Origin: Azolla caroliniana
Taxonomy: Eukaryota > Polypodiophyta
Direction: 5' to 3'
Length of the DNA stretch: 64,000 nt
Assembly (NCBI GenBank): GCA_043228905.1
Contig: JBHGNT010000009.1
Location: forward strand, 16,244,001-16,308,000
Shown here: positions 1 through 10,540 of the stretch, piece by piece
How positions within the stretch are numbered: the first letter of the stretch is position 1
Layout of the letters: each line of letters starts with the position of its first letter
Notes under the pieces: generated by a model
The model's input: only the letters and a program-made list of their open reading frames with translations
Databases searched by the model: none
What the model was told of the DNA's origin: nothing
Program-made: the position numbers and the translations under genes

Positions 1-1
1 A

Positions 2-1589
2 AACGAATCACCAGCCATTGGTATCACTCACCCACCAGGAAGACTACTACGATGGGCACTCGCTTTGCAAGAATACAATTTTACAATGATTTATTGGAGA
101 GGAGCATCCAACACAGTTGCTGATGCTTTATCTCGGATGGAGTATCATGCTGCACAATGGGCAGAGGATTCTAATGACCTCCAATTTCAGCCACAACAAA
201 TAGCACAAATGCAACAGCAAGACCCTATGATCAAGGACCTCATCCTGCGAATACAGAATAGCCATGACAAGCAGGTATACTGTCATTTTGTGTTAATTGA
301 CAACATACTCCATTTTATTAGTCAAGGCCTCCCTCCACGTCTGTATTTACCGGAGGCATTACAAGCAACTTATCTCGAATTCTATCATAATCATCGGTTG
401 ACAAGTCATTTCGGTTTCCATAAGCTCCTCCATCGCATTCGGTCAATGTATTATTGGCCAAAATTAAGACAGTCTATCTCTACATTCCTACAAACATGCC
501 CCACATGTCAGACCGTAAAAAACCCACAGTCCACATACGGTACCTTGACACCCATTGAAGTCAAGGAACCGTTTGAGATGGTGGGATGGGACCTCATGGG
601 CCCGTTCCCAACATCAATACAAGGAAACAAATATATTTTGGTAATTACAAAATACTTAACACGTTGGTGCGATGTTGTTGCCTTACCGGATGCAACAGCA
701 AATACTGTCGCCAACACCCTTCTACAAAGGGTGATTTTTCCTCACGGATGCCCTCATCAAATTCTTTCAGATCAAGGTTCACAGTTCCGAAAGCGAAGTG
801 ATGCAAGTTCTCACGCAGAGTTTGGGAATAAAGTAGTTGTTTACATCGCCGTATCATCCCCAGACTAACGGCCTCACAGAGAGAATGAATAAAACCATTA
901 AACAAACTATTGCCGCCTATGTTGATCCTTTACATCAATCATGGGATCAAGTATTGCCGTTCGCGGTACACGCATACAACACCTCAGTACAAGAATCCAC
1001 CAAGGTGAGTCCATTTAGGGCATTGTATGGCCGCGATCCTCGTCTCCCACCAGACCCACGCACCATGAAAGTCAACCCACATCATAGTGATGCCACTTCG
1101 TGGTGGTTATACCTACAATCAACGATGCCTCTTCTCCGATGAGCCATTCAATATAATTTGAGTAAAGCCCAACAATGACAAAAGAAATACTTCGACAAAT
1201 CACATAGGCCAACCACACTCAACACCGGCGAATATGTTAGAGTCTATTACCCGGTACGGAAAAAGGGTCTTTGTGAATCATTCATGCACAGATGGTTAGG
1301 ACCATACAAGATCATAGCGCGCATCGGCTCGAACACTTATCGGTTGCGCCAAGTCGATAAATCGACGGAAATAGTCGCACATGTCTCGCGGATTAGGCGC
1401 ATACCTCCACCAACTGAGAATCCCCACCCTGACGACACCGGGGAGGACGCCACGGGTCTGTCGCAACCATCGACACGCCAAGATGTATCCACAATCGATA
1501 ACTCCACGGGTTTGTCGCAGCCATCGACACACCTGGATGTATCCATAGTTGAGGCGCAGGCGCATCCTCCACTCCGCATCAGACCATAG
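2..1589 (+). pseudogene. Ty3/gypsy pol fragment: RNase H end and integrase
   Basis: The frame is already open at the window edge, so this is the 3' part of a longer pol. The first 40 codons end in the RNase H tail motif ADALSR. Next come the integrase zinc finger (H-H-C-C, with CPTCQT as the second pair) and the catalytic core: first Asp in GWDLMGPF, second in SDQGSQF, Glu in QTNGLTERMN. A frameshift near 800-840 lies between the last two, and a stop at 1140 follows the core. The C-terminal GPY/F module (HRWLGPYKII) starts near 1284, then a Ser/Thr/Pro-rich tail with a short repeated LSQPSTR/H motif. Known role of the family: insertion of element cDNA into the chromosome. The core wording is nearer to animal-type gypsy integrases than to the usual plant chromovirus or Athila types; that is from memory. 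Inactive copy. Confidence 0.9.
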
Positions 1590-1739
1590 CCGCCCACAAT
1601 CGTCACACCATCGACAGTGTCACAGTCAACATCTCTGATAGGCATGGCACAGTGACTTTCATAGTAAAAAACCCTCGCTGCACAGTAGAGAAAAGAAAAA
1701 CAACGGAATATGTGACTAGGTCCTAATATGTAATTTTTT

Positions 1740-1910
1740 CTAAAAGGGGGAGGTGTCAAGTGTGGGGGACCACACTAGATGGTTTGGTCCCAAGAGGAAC
1801 CAACAAACTTGTAACTAACTAGGGGTAGAGCCAAGAAAGGTGGAAAACCTTATAAAGAGAGATGCCTACCAAGAGAAGAAAGGGTCGGTAATTGAGCACA
1901 TTATAGTATT
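1740..1910 (+). mobile_element. Polypurine tract and start of the 3' LTR of the 5' gypsy element
   Basis: The purine run AAAAGGGGGAGG (1742-1753) is immediately followed by TGTCAAGTGTGGGGG at 1754, the expected polypurine tract then LTR start. A TATA-like TATAAAG lies near 1851, followed by GA-rich transcribed-looking sequence. The far LTR boundary is lost in AT-rich DNA after about 1900, so the LTR is truncated or very short. This places the pol fragment and this end in one element. Confidence 0.6.
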
Positions 1911-2373
1911 TCATTATTTAGAATTTTTAGAATTTTTAAGATGTTCCTAAAATGAGAGAATAAGGTGTAAAAATGAAAAATTTGTTTAAAAACAATTTTT
2001 AAATTTTTTTAGAATTTTTTTAAACTTTAAAAAAAAAATTTAAAAACCGTTGAAACCACGGTTTTTGACTGTTGAAACCAAACCGAAACTGAACCGAGCC
2101 GTTGAAACCGTTAAGCCGTGGTTTCGCAGTTTAGTTCGATTCAAACCAAACCGTTGCCGATTGTTAACTATTATTAAGATAAGTGCCTCAAGGAGGGCTA
2201 CAAAAATGTAAAATCAGAGAGTATTATATACAAAAAGAAATCGTCATGGCAAGGACCTAGGGTGCTGATATCTCCATAACGGTCCTTTAGAGGAGACTGT
2301 GAACAGAGGCAATTTCCTCCATAGTTGTAGTAATGTTTTCCGTTTCTTCAGAACAACCTCCGAAGTAGGCTAT
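1911..2373. other. AT-rich spacer with short AACCG-type repeats
   Basis: No gene seen. Positions 1920-2040 are A/T-rich homopolymer runs. Positions 2045-2160 hold several copies of an AAACCGTTGAAACC-like motif in both orientations, giving weak hairpins. The remainder to 2373 is unassigned. Confidence 0.4.
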
Positions 2374-2720
2374 GATATTTCCCTTGTTGAATAGTTGAAT
2401 CAAAGCCAACGAAGTAGCTATGATATGAGATAATAAAATCTAACTTTTGAAATTCAAGCCAAGAGACATGAAGAAAAATGTAAAGTTGTGGCAGAAGTCA
2501 TGCAGGGGCAAACAAGAGCGCCACATGAATCAAAAAGCTCATAACGTCCTCATATGATATCGGATTTCCGCGTTCAAATAGTTGAATCAAAGCCAACGAC
2601 GTAGGCTATGAAATGACCTAATAAAATCTAACTTTTGCAATTTAGGAGAAGATACATAAAGGAAAAAGTAAAGTTGTGGTAGAAGTCAAGCAGGGGCAAA
2701 CAAAGAATGCCCTTCGAAGA
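2374..2720 (+). repeat. Two units of the 189-bp satellite-like repeat
   Basis: Starts with TTTCCCTTGTTGAATAGTTG, which is identical to the left end of the large array at 10541. About 1.8 units follow, each carrying GTTGAATCAAAGCCAACG, AAAGTTGTGG and GGGCAAACAA in the same order, before homology stops near 2720. Sharing an identical left boundary with the distant array suggests that the repeat block moved as a unit with a defined end. Confidence 0.75.
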
Positions 2721-3210
2721 GCCTGGCATATTGTCATATTGCCCCTGCACAACTGCCAATAAGCTCCCCCATCATTCCGACAATATATATCTGAGAGAAG
2801 AGGACTTATGGACTCATATCGTCTTTTACAACGATACTTCCATAATGTAGTCGTAGATACTGTTTTCCATACATACATGGGTTACACGCATTTGCTTACA
2901 AGGTTGCTGAAAAGGGGACACACTAATTAGATGTTTGTTGATGATTGTCATAGCCTCCGGAGCATCATCTACTTCATACAACATGAGAATGGAATGGAGA
3001 ACTTACATTCATTGTCAAGAATAAAGAGAGAACTTTATTCCATACCTATTGGGCTATTGAGCATGACCAAAGAGCACATTTGGTAGTTTCCTACATGTCA
3101 CCACAACAATAACATTGTCTAAGACTAGTTGCCACATCTCCTTTCAATGATTGACCTATTGGTAGAGTTGCATGTAGTAAAAATCATCTGAAGAGAATAT
3201 ATTTGGTTGG
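2721..3210. other. Unassigned sequence
   Basis: No open frame or motif I can assign. It may contain the 3' end of the adjacent minus-strand LINE, but I see no poly(A) tract (poly-T on this strand) that would define that end. Confidence 0.3.
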
Positions 3211-6200
3211 TCACTTGAAAGACCAAATCCATGTCCAATATGCCTTCAAATGAGTGCTCGAAACACCGCACTTATTCCAGTGCTTTTGAGTTGCAGGAGT
3301 TGGAATATTCTTAGACATGAGTAAGGTTCTGGCCAATTTCACGTTGTACTGAAAGAATGGAACTTTGTGCAATGGATCCATCATGGGATTGGTCCAAAAC
3401 CATCCCCCTAGGTCCCACATCAACCTACTAACTAGTGGTATTGCATATAACCAGAGCATATCCCACAATTGAGCTATTGACGATTGTGGATCTAGTAGCT
3501 ATTTCTTACCAGATTTGGCAATCACCCTAACTGGTAGAGTGAGCAGGTTCTGTAATAAATTATTTGAGGGTGTATAAGGCTGCAATTTATTGTCCTATTG
3601 AATATGGAAATAAAAAATACATCCATCTACTTACATTCCTTTAACATAAAGCATCATGCCATTCATAAGGCATCCAAACCACATATGCTCCTACATTGGT
3701 TGAAGTCGCGTCGAGGATTGTGAGAAAGCCACTGAGATTTCCGTTGTCATTGTTTTTGCCCCATATACCGAGTGTAACAGCTTAAGTCGATCCACTTCTG
3801 GCATCTTTTGAAATTGAATCCAAGATCTCACTGATGTTGTTGGTCCATTGTCAAGTTTTCCCTAGGCGAGACGAGTCCTAAGGCCCAATACATTTCCAAC
3901 AGAATCTCGGACGAAAGAATTAGTTAATAGTGGTCGATTCATCCAACCATCGCACGTGTTAGGCATCTGTTTGTGTAAGAAAATCTTGATTGCATCCCAT
4001 GCTCTGACGATTCCCTAGAGAAATCTATTGGATGTCTGATTTCATCTTGGTGTTTGTGCATTTGTCAAGAACATCCATTTCAAAGAATGCAACCAGTTGC
4101 CTCCCGTCTTGGGAGATTTAGTTGATTAAGTAGCATACCCTCCCAGAGGAAGTTACGTACGAGGCTTTGAACTTTCATGATTGCCAACCTAGAGAACAAC
4201 CAAATCGATGCAATAAACCACATTGAGGCCAACAACACCGAGTTTGTGATCACAACTCGGCCTGCAAAGGATAGGTGCTGAGAGTCCCAATATACTAGCT
4301 TATGCGTGATTGATAACAACAATGGAGATAACATCGCTTCATATGGTAAATTTATACCAACAAGACAACCTAAGTAACGAATGGGCTCCCCATGATTAAG
4401 CCAACAGAATGTAGGGCCTGGATACCACGATGGACGTGGTTCATCACTTACCTAGAGGCCTACAGATTTATTCCAATTGCCAGAAGCTCTAGTAGCATCT
4501 GAAAATGTCTGTTTGTACTTAATCAAGATTAATAATATCTCCATGAATATAAAGAGTAGTGTCATCCACAAACATAACATCAAGAATTGTCATGTTTGCT
4601 TGGATGGACGCCATTGAGGATCTGAGAAACGATGATAGAGCTTCCCCAAATTGAATGAAATGAAAAGGTGCTAACAAACAACCTTGTCTGAAAGATCTGG
4701 AAATTAGAAATAATTTACCATAGCCTCCAAAAAATAAAACAGAGTTGGAAGCATGTCTATATAATGCAGACACACCTTTTAGCCATGCACATGGAAACCC
4801 TAATCTTAAGAGCCTCCAGAAAGTCCCAATCTACTTTATCATATGCTTTCTCAAAATGTAATAATAGTATAGCAAGGGATTGTTTATGATGTTGAGCCAA
4901 TGCGGCCATCTCCCAGAAAAGGAAAATATTGTCAAAGATGCTTATGTATCGAAGGAATCTTGATTGTGTATCATGTATAATCAAGGGAAGCATTGGGCAC
5001 ATTCTATTGACTATATTCTTTGCCACTATTTTATAGATGTCGTTAAGCAAAGTTATTGGACGCCATTTTGAGATTTCATCACATTGAGCATCTGATTTTG
5101 GAATCATGTATATGATTTCTTTCGTCCATTCATCAGGCATATGCCCTATTGAGAAGATTAAATTAACTACTCTAGTAAGAATAGGCCCCATCAAGTCCCA
5201 ATAATGCAAATAAAATACCACTCCTATGGCATCCTTTCTAGGAGACACATATTTTCTAGGGATTTAGCTGTTGTCCAGACTTCAGTGTCTGTAAATGGTT
5301 GAAGCAATTGAGAAGCCATTACATGAGTAACCTTTTGTTGTGTTGTTTCTAGTACAACTTGTCCCTTATTAATATCCTCTAAGAAGGATTTAGCAGATAA
5401 CAACTGATGATAATATGCCATAGCTATGTCCTGCATCTCAGAATCATCCGTTGTATAAGAACCATCTGGTCGTTTTAGGGGTTTAATAGATAATGGTTTA
5501 TACTTTTGTTTAAATTGACTGAAAAACTCTTTGTTAACCCTATCCTGTTTTTGTGACCAGGAAGCTGTATTATGCTGGTAGAAATACAAGGCTCTCGCGT
5601 TTTGCTTTTCTTTTAAATTGCTTTTTACTTGTTGTAAATCCAAGAGTAACATAGGTGAGGTTGGAAAATTTTCCAATAACTTTTGTGTGGCAACCAATGC
5701 CCGACGTAAATTAGCAATCTGTGCATTGCATTGATCAACTAAAGAGGCAACTATATTTATGAAGTTCTTAATGTCGAGGATGGCATGGGTGATATCTCCA
5801 AGCAAAGAGGCATTAGAGAAGCTATATTTAGACCAGATTTGAGATATAGAAACTCTATTAGTTCCATCAACAATGAGGTCGGGATACGGAATTGCTTAAG
5901 ATAAGATCTTCTAGTGAATTCAATGTTTAACTTCAATGGATAATGATCAGAACTTACCGTCCTAGCAATAATACCCATATATCCAAAACCATCCCCAAAA
6001 AAGCTATTGCATAGAACCTATCTAATCGTGCCAAATTAGTTGCAACCATACTACCATTTGACTGGGAGAAATGAAGAGAGCCTTGCATTCGAGAGAAGGA
6101 ATGAATATTCCATAGGTCTAGTAATCCAAAAGAGAAACAGAAGGAATCCTAGCTCTATCTTCTCGACCTGTAATTGTGCTAATTGAGCCTCCCCTTCTAT

Positions 6201-6680
6201 CATATGCTTCCTCAATCATGTTAAAGTCACCACCCACAAGCCAAGAATCCGCTAATCTGGCATATTCAGAGAGAGAAATCCAAAAGGAAGCTCTTCCTGA
6301 TGTTGAGCTAGAAGCATATAAATTTATAATACCAGCCTTCTGAGGTCCTATTTGAAGAATAAGAAATTGCGCCCTTTTATTCAAAATAGTAGCTATCGAG
6401 ACTATGATGAATGCCCATTGTTCTTTAATCACCATACATAAACCAACTTGTCTATTGTTTGGACCTATCACTGGGACCTAGAAATGTATCCATCTACCTG
6501 GTAGGATCGAACCATAACTCCGTAGCCTATCAGCGGACAGTGATGCTCTTGCAGAAGAAGAATATCAATAGCACCAACATTAGGTGTATCTAGATCTGCT
6601 CGTAGAAGTCCTTTAAATCTAGGAAAGGCCTGACCCCCCAGGCCTTGCACATTCCAGGAAAGGAGATTTAACTTTTCCAT
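3211..6680 (-). pseudogene. LINE ORF2 pseudogene: endonuclease and reverse transcriptase
   Basis: Likely start is the ATG at 6678-6680 (MEKLNLLSWNVQGLGG), the canonical N-terminus of an APE-type endonuclease. The endonuclease continues with a GGDFNMI motif near 6230. After a linker (5224-5805) comes the reverse transcriptase: PDEWTKEIIYMIPKSD and RPITLLNDIYKIVAK near 5050-5150, FEKAYDKVDWDFL near 4830, RQGCLLAPFHFI near 4680, and the catalytic box FVDDTTLY near 4560 in place of YADD. The thumb motif LSFAGRVVITNSVL is near 4260. A C-terminal stretch rich in Trp and Cys lies at 3211-3468. At least five breaks interrupt it. Confidence 0.88.
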
Positions 6681-6759
6681 ACTACATATGATTTGATGAT
6701 GTCCACTTCTCAAGGAGAGCATCCCGACGACTTTTCTTTGTGCCCTCTTGAGCGTGGAT

Positions 6760-8060
6760 CTATTTCTTTGTTAGCAAGTCCTTCCCCGCATACTTATGAA
6801 CCCTATGATCTTTGACAGCCTTATCCAACAACTGTCCTATTGCCATATCCTGCGAGGATCCAAACTTGAATACATTGTCCTCTTTCTCTATTAATAATAG
6901 AGCTTTTCCTCTATTATTATCAGTGGTAGCTACATGTGCAGCTTCCTCCAGTTGTTCGGTAGCAACAACCATCATCTTCTACTGCCCTTGCAGCCCTAAC
7001 TTTCCTTGCTGAGCTATTTCAATCTCCATGTCTTCTTGATGTTGGGTAATTGCCTTCTCTTTCAATTTTTCTAACGAGATTGTTTTAACAGGAAAACTCA
7101 ACTGAGGTTCCTGTATAAATTTGATAGGTGGTTGACCCTTTATCAATTGAGAAGATGACTTAGAAAGCATTGTTGTCATTAGGGAACATGTATCATTTTT
7201 TGACAAGACCAATGAACTTGTAGCAAGTGGCTCTTGAGGAACCTCATCTTCTTGTTGAAGTATTTTATATTTATTTTGAAGGGGAGGAAATTCCTAAAGG
7301 TTATTAGACTGCACTTGCCGAGTTTTACTTGACAAAGCATTTAGAGATGTTTTCCTATTCCCTACTATAGTCCATCCCTCATATGAGGCCTTGAATGGAA
7401 CAATGGTTGTAGAGGCCTCCACTATATGAGAAGCACTAGTAAACTTAGGACAATGTTTGGCCAAATGGCCAAACCCGAAACATTGAAAAAATTGATTAGG
7501 TAGACCTCGACACATGATTTTTTGAGAGTATGAAGGTTGTGTTGAGTCCAACAAATTAGGCAACAGAATGTGAGGTGGCAATACCGAAGTTTTAGACATC
7601 AAAAGCTTAGCTGACACGCGCTTAACATTTTGTCAATTACTTTCCGTGGCTTATCATACACTTCCCATACAGTACCAATCATAGCAAAAATTAAAGTGAC
7701 AGAAGATATCCATTCTTTATGCAAGTTTGGGAGAACCACCATACATGTATAAAGAGAATCAAGGTCATGGTGTACTTGGTTTGCCGAAAAATTGTGGATC
7801 TATTTGTGAAAAGAAACCCATCCTCCCTTGACTAGGACAACTTTCCTTTCTAACAGAAATGGCACTAAGCACTCTGACTCAAACTTGAGTTGATAATAAT
7901 TCCTTCCTAACATCTGCACATCCAATATTATCAACATCTTTCTTCAACGCAACTTGCAATAATAAACGAAGATCCGCACGTGATGGACGAATGTCCAACA
8001 CACGCGCAATGATCGTCCGCCTTTCCAATAGTTGAATCTCGGCGGTGGTGGGAAGGCTGC
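6760..8060 (-). pseudogene. LINE ORF1 pseudogene: DUF4283-like domain and zinc knuckle
   Basis: From 7620 to about 7790, stretches such as VVLPNLHKEW and IGTVWEVYDKP followed by SAKLL fit the DUF4283 region of plant L1 ORF1 proteins. Around 7450-7490 is a CX2CX4HX4C-type knuckle (FFQCFGFGHLAKHC) whose first Cys is replaced by Phe, so it would not bind zinc normally. The remaining frames to 6760 are polar and low in complexity. In the family, ORF1 packages the element RNA. Broken by several stops. Confidence 0.7.
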
Positions 8061-8934
8061 TCTGCCTAAATCCTAAACGGTAAGATCAGGTTGGAGATGA
8101 CTCCGACGTCATCAGACAGTCTTTCCTCCTCCGATTATCTTCAAGGTCAATTAAAAACCGGCGACTTTGTTTCTTCTCTATGAAACCCTAACCCTAATCA
8201 GTGTAACCAACATTTGTATTTCTTCTCTCTTTAGCATGTCAAAGCATCCTTCAACATGTCCTAATAACTACACAGATCTCCTTCAAGGGTAGATGGAAGC
8301 AACTTGATCCTCAACTCAATTGTGTTGAAAAGCAAATCCCTTCTCTCCCCTTCTCTCCTCAGTTCTAAGTCTGTCGCCATTTTTTTACACTCTTTACCTT
8401 AACTTTCTTACTTTAAAAAGGAAATTGCCTTTTAATAAATAATGAATACCAAAGTATGGTATTTTACCATACTTCCAAGGTGTTTACCATACTCGAATGA
8501 TTGAAACATCCTCGAATGCGAATGCACGTATGTTTCATACTATGGATATATATATATATATTGACCCATGCATGATGGTCGTTGTATTCTCCATCCGTAA
8601 TATTCGTATTAGGACCAAATGGTCGGATCAAGGTGTGTGTACGGATAGGCACACGACGGTTAGAGGGTGGTTAAGCTAAACAAGAGGAAGTAGGCAACAT
8701 ACACTAATGAGAGAGAAATGAGAGAGAGAGAAAAATGTTTTTATTAAAAGAGGGTGGTGGTCTTACGCAAACTAGTTTCACTCTATAGTGGAGCTCTTCA
8801 ATGCAAAGACCATTACAACAAGAGAATGTGATTAATAAAGGGGTGGGGAGGAAAGAGATGAAGAGGGAGTGAGAGAAAAGGAGTGGGGAGGATTTAATTT
8901 GTGTAGTAAATGAGATATAATAGGAGGTGGTGAT

Positions 8935-8937
<3 letters not shown>
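8061..8937. other. LINE 5' flank and low-complexity sequence
   Basis: No gene seen. 8061-8460 is probably the LINE 5' leader or its flank. It contains one short AACCCTAACCCTAA run at about 8187, too short to be a telomere tract. 8464-8660 shares patches (ATTCG/ATATAT/CATGCATGATGG-like) with the foldback arms at 16.8 and 17.7 kb. From 8700 onward the plus strand is purine-rich. Confidence 0.35.

Positions 8938-8982
<45 letters not shown>
8938..8982. repeat. (AG)n microsatellite
   Basis: About 22 uninterrupted AG units inside a longer purine-rich tract (8700-9110) that ends in a run of G near 9080. Confidence 0.95.
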
Positions 8983-8985
<3 letters not shown>

Positions 8986-9134
8986 GTGTGTATGAAAGTG
9001 ATAGGGAGTGAAATGTGTGCATGAAAGTGATAGGGAGTGAGAGAGAGGGGAATGAGTGTAATGATGGGTATAGGAGTGAGGGGGGGGGGGGTCTTAATGT
9101 GATGGAAAAGGGTTTTAGGATGGTGGTATAATAT

Positions 9135-10001
9135 TAAGTGGGGGATTTTGGTGGATTTTTTGAAAACTTGGTCTTAACTAGGAGGGCATGTATGAACTTA
9201 GATTTTGTCCAACATATTAAGGGGCATGAGATGCTAGCAAGATCGGGATCTAACACTAAGACATTATAGAGAATTTTAAGAAAACTATGAATGCCTAAAT
9301 TTGGGGTATTTTTGGTGTATCTAAGTTTAAAGATTGTAGGGTTAAGGGAGGTCGTAGTTCATGGTTGATATAGGAATGTTTTTCTAAGATTAAAGGGTAT
9401 TTTCCTATAGCTTTTTAGTATGAAGGAAGGGGGGTAACCACGGTTAACTAGTCTATTGAAAAAAAGTTTTTTCATTTGGTAGAAACTTAATGGGGTGCTT
9501 TCTCTAATGAGTTATCTCACTTCATTAGTGATAAAGTGTTGTTTTATATGGGGAGGATGATCCAATGAAAAAGGCGAGTATTGGTATGAATTGAGAGGTT
9601 TTTGAAAGCAATTAAATGAAAAAAGTGAGTTTTCGAGGTTGATCCATATGTCTCAGAAAGGTAGCCTAAAGGGGGAAGTTTGAATAGTAAGTTTGATGGA
9701 GTTATTTGTGTGTAAAGGGTAAATGTCAAGATATTCTAAATGTTGAGATTTGGTGTCTATCCAAACCCCAAATGCATCATCAATATAGTGGGTGAAGTAG
9801 AAGAGATGGTTGTAAGTTTTTGAGATATACTAAAAAGAGGCAAGCATATACAAATGAAAAGGTGTTGCCCATAGCTGTACCTTTTATTTGTTGGTAGACT
9901 ACGTTGTCGAAAGTGAGACCATGGTATTCTAAAACAAGGGCACTAAGTTGTCTGTCTTTTGATGTCAGCTTTTGTGCGACTTTTTGCGATGGCATTTTCA
10001 T
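9135..10001 (-). pseudogene. Penelope-like element reverse transcriptase, C-terminal part
   Basis: Read on the minus strand, the motifs occur in the order expected of Penelope-like reverse transcriptases: VLEYHGLTFDNVVYQQIKGT followed by AMG (9850-9930), the catalytic box YIDDAFGVW (9757-9783), FQKPLNSYQYSPFSLDHPP (9560-9615), then KLFFNRLVNRGYPPSFIL (about 9430-9480), and a tail with CWTKSKFIHALLVKTKFS ending at a stop near 9135. No GIY-YIG endonuclease motif follows, only purine/pyrimidine-rich repeats, so this looks like an endonuclease-lacking type. Several stops and frameshifts interrupt it. The N-terminal part lies at 16011-16283, displaced by a copia insertion. Other reverse transcriptases (group II, LINE) do not share the QKPLN...HPP and RGYP motifs. 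Confidence 0.85.
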
Positions 10002-10079
10002 GGCGGCAATCTCGGTTCCTCCCCCTCAAGCCTATGACGAAGGCTTGTAGCGCAAAAATGGTTGAAGGCCGATTGCTTG

Positions 10080-10540
10080 CACCCATCGTGGGCCATGAGC
10101 CACTTCTATAGAGCTCTTGAGCTCTTGTTCGGTCGCTACCTGCATCGTGAAGGCATAATGATGGGCCATGTACTCATTGTAGCCAAGTCAAGTGATGAGA
10201 TTCTTCTCTCTAGAAGAGCATCAAAGTTTTTCGTTTTCCGATATGAGCACCTTCTTTACTTCGGGTGTCCACATGATGGGTACACCAAACTCACTATCTA
10301 GTGAGTGAGCCGACACATCCGAATCATTGTCGTCGGGGTGATCGACTTCGTATTCAGGCATCTTACCTTTGCCTTTGTCCAAGTTCGGACTTGGCCGCGA
10401 TGTGGTTGGATTGTCATTTGGTAGAGGACTTGTCCGAATATCGTCCTCCGAGTTGACGTTCAACTCTTCCTCGGTCGGGTCGGGTGTCACCGAATCAAGC
10501 TTATACCAAGATGTCGATTCGTTGAAGCCTACGAGGATAC
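10080..10540 (-). pseudogene. Copia F fragment: region between integrase and reverse transcriptase
   Basis: Encodes the end of the integrase-associated region (NESTSWYKLD after a CILVG motif), a Ser/Asp/Glu/Pro-rich linker with DKGKGKMPEYE, and the RYNEYMAHHYA-type motif before RT. The same linker occurs in copia E at 50966-51270 (DKGKEKMLEYE), which confirms the family. Between CILVG and NESTSWY about 25-30 codons are missing compared with copia 1, 2 and E. Confidence 0.75.

Larger units (their letters stand above)
3211..8060 (-). mobile_element. Decayed L1-like non-LTR retrotransposon (LINE)
   Basis: A minus-strand element in the usual plant L1 order: ORF1 with a DUF4283-like region and zinc knuckle, then ORF2 with APE-type endonuclease, reverse transcriptase and C-terminal region. 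No LTRs flank it. The 5' limit (near 8060) is set by the last ORF1-like sequence and the 3' limit (near 3211) by the last ORF2-like sequence; no target-site duplication or poly(A) tail could be fixed. Stops and frameshifts every few hundred bases mean it cannot be active. Confidence 0.85.

Noticed and set aside
8183-8200. Telomere-like AACCCTAACCCTAA next to the Penelope-like element
   Set aside because: Only two units, and on the LINE side; too short to be telomeric.
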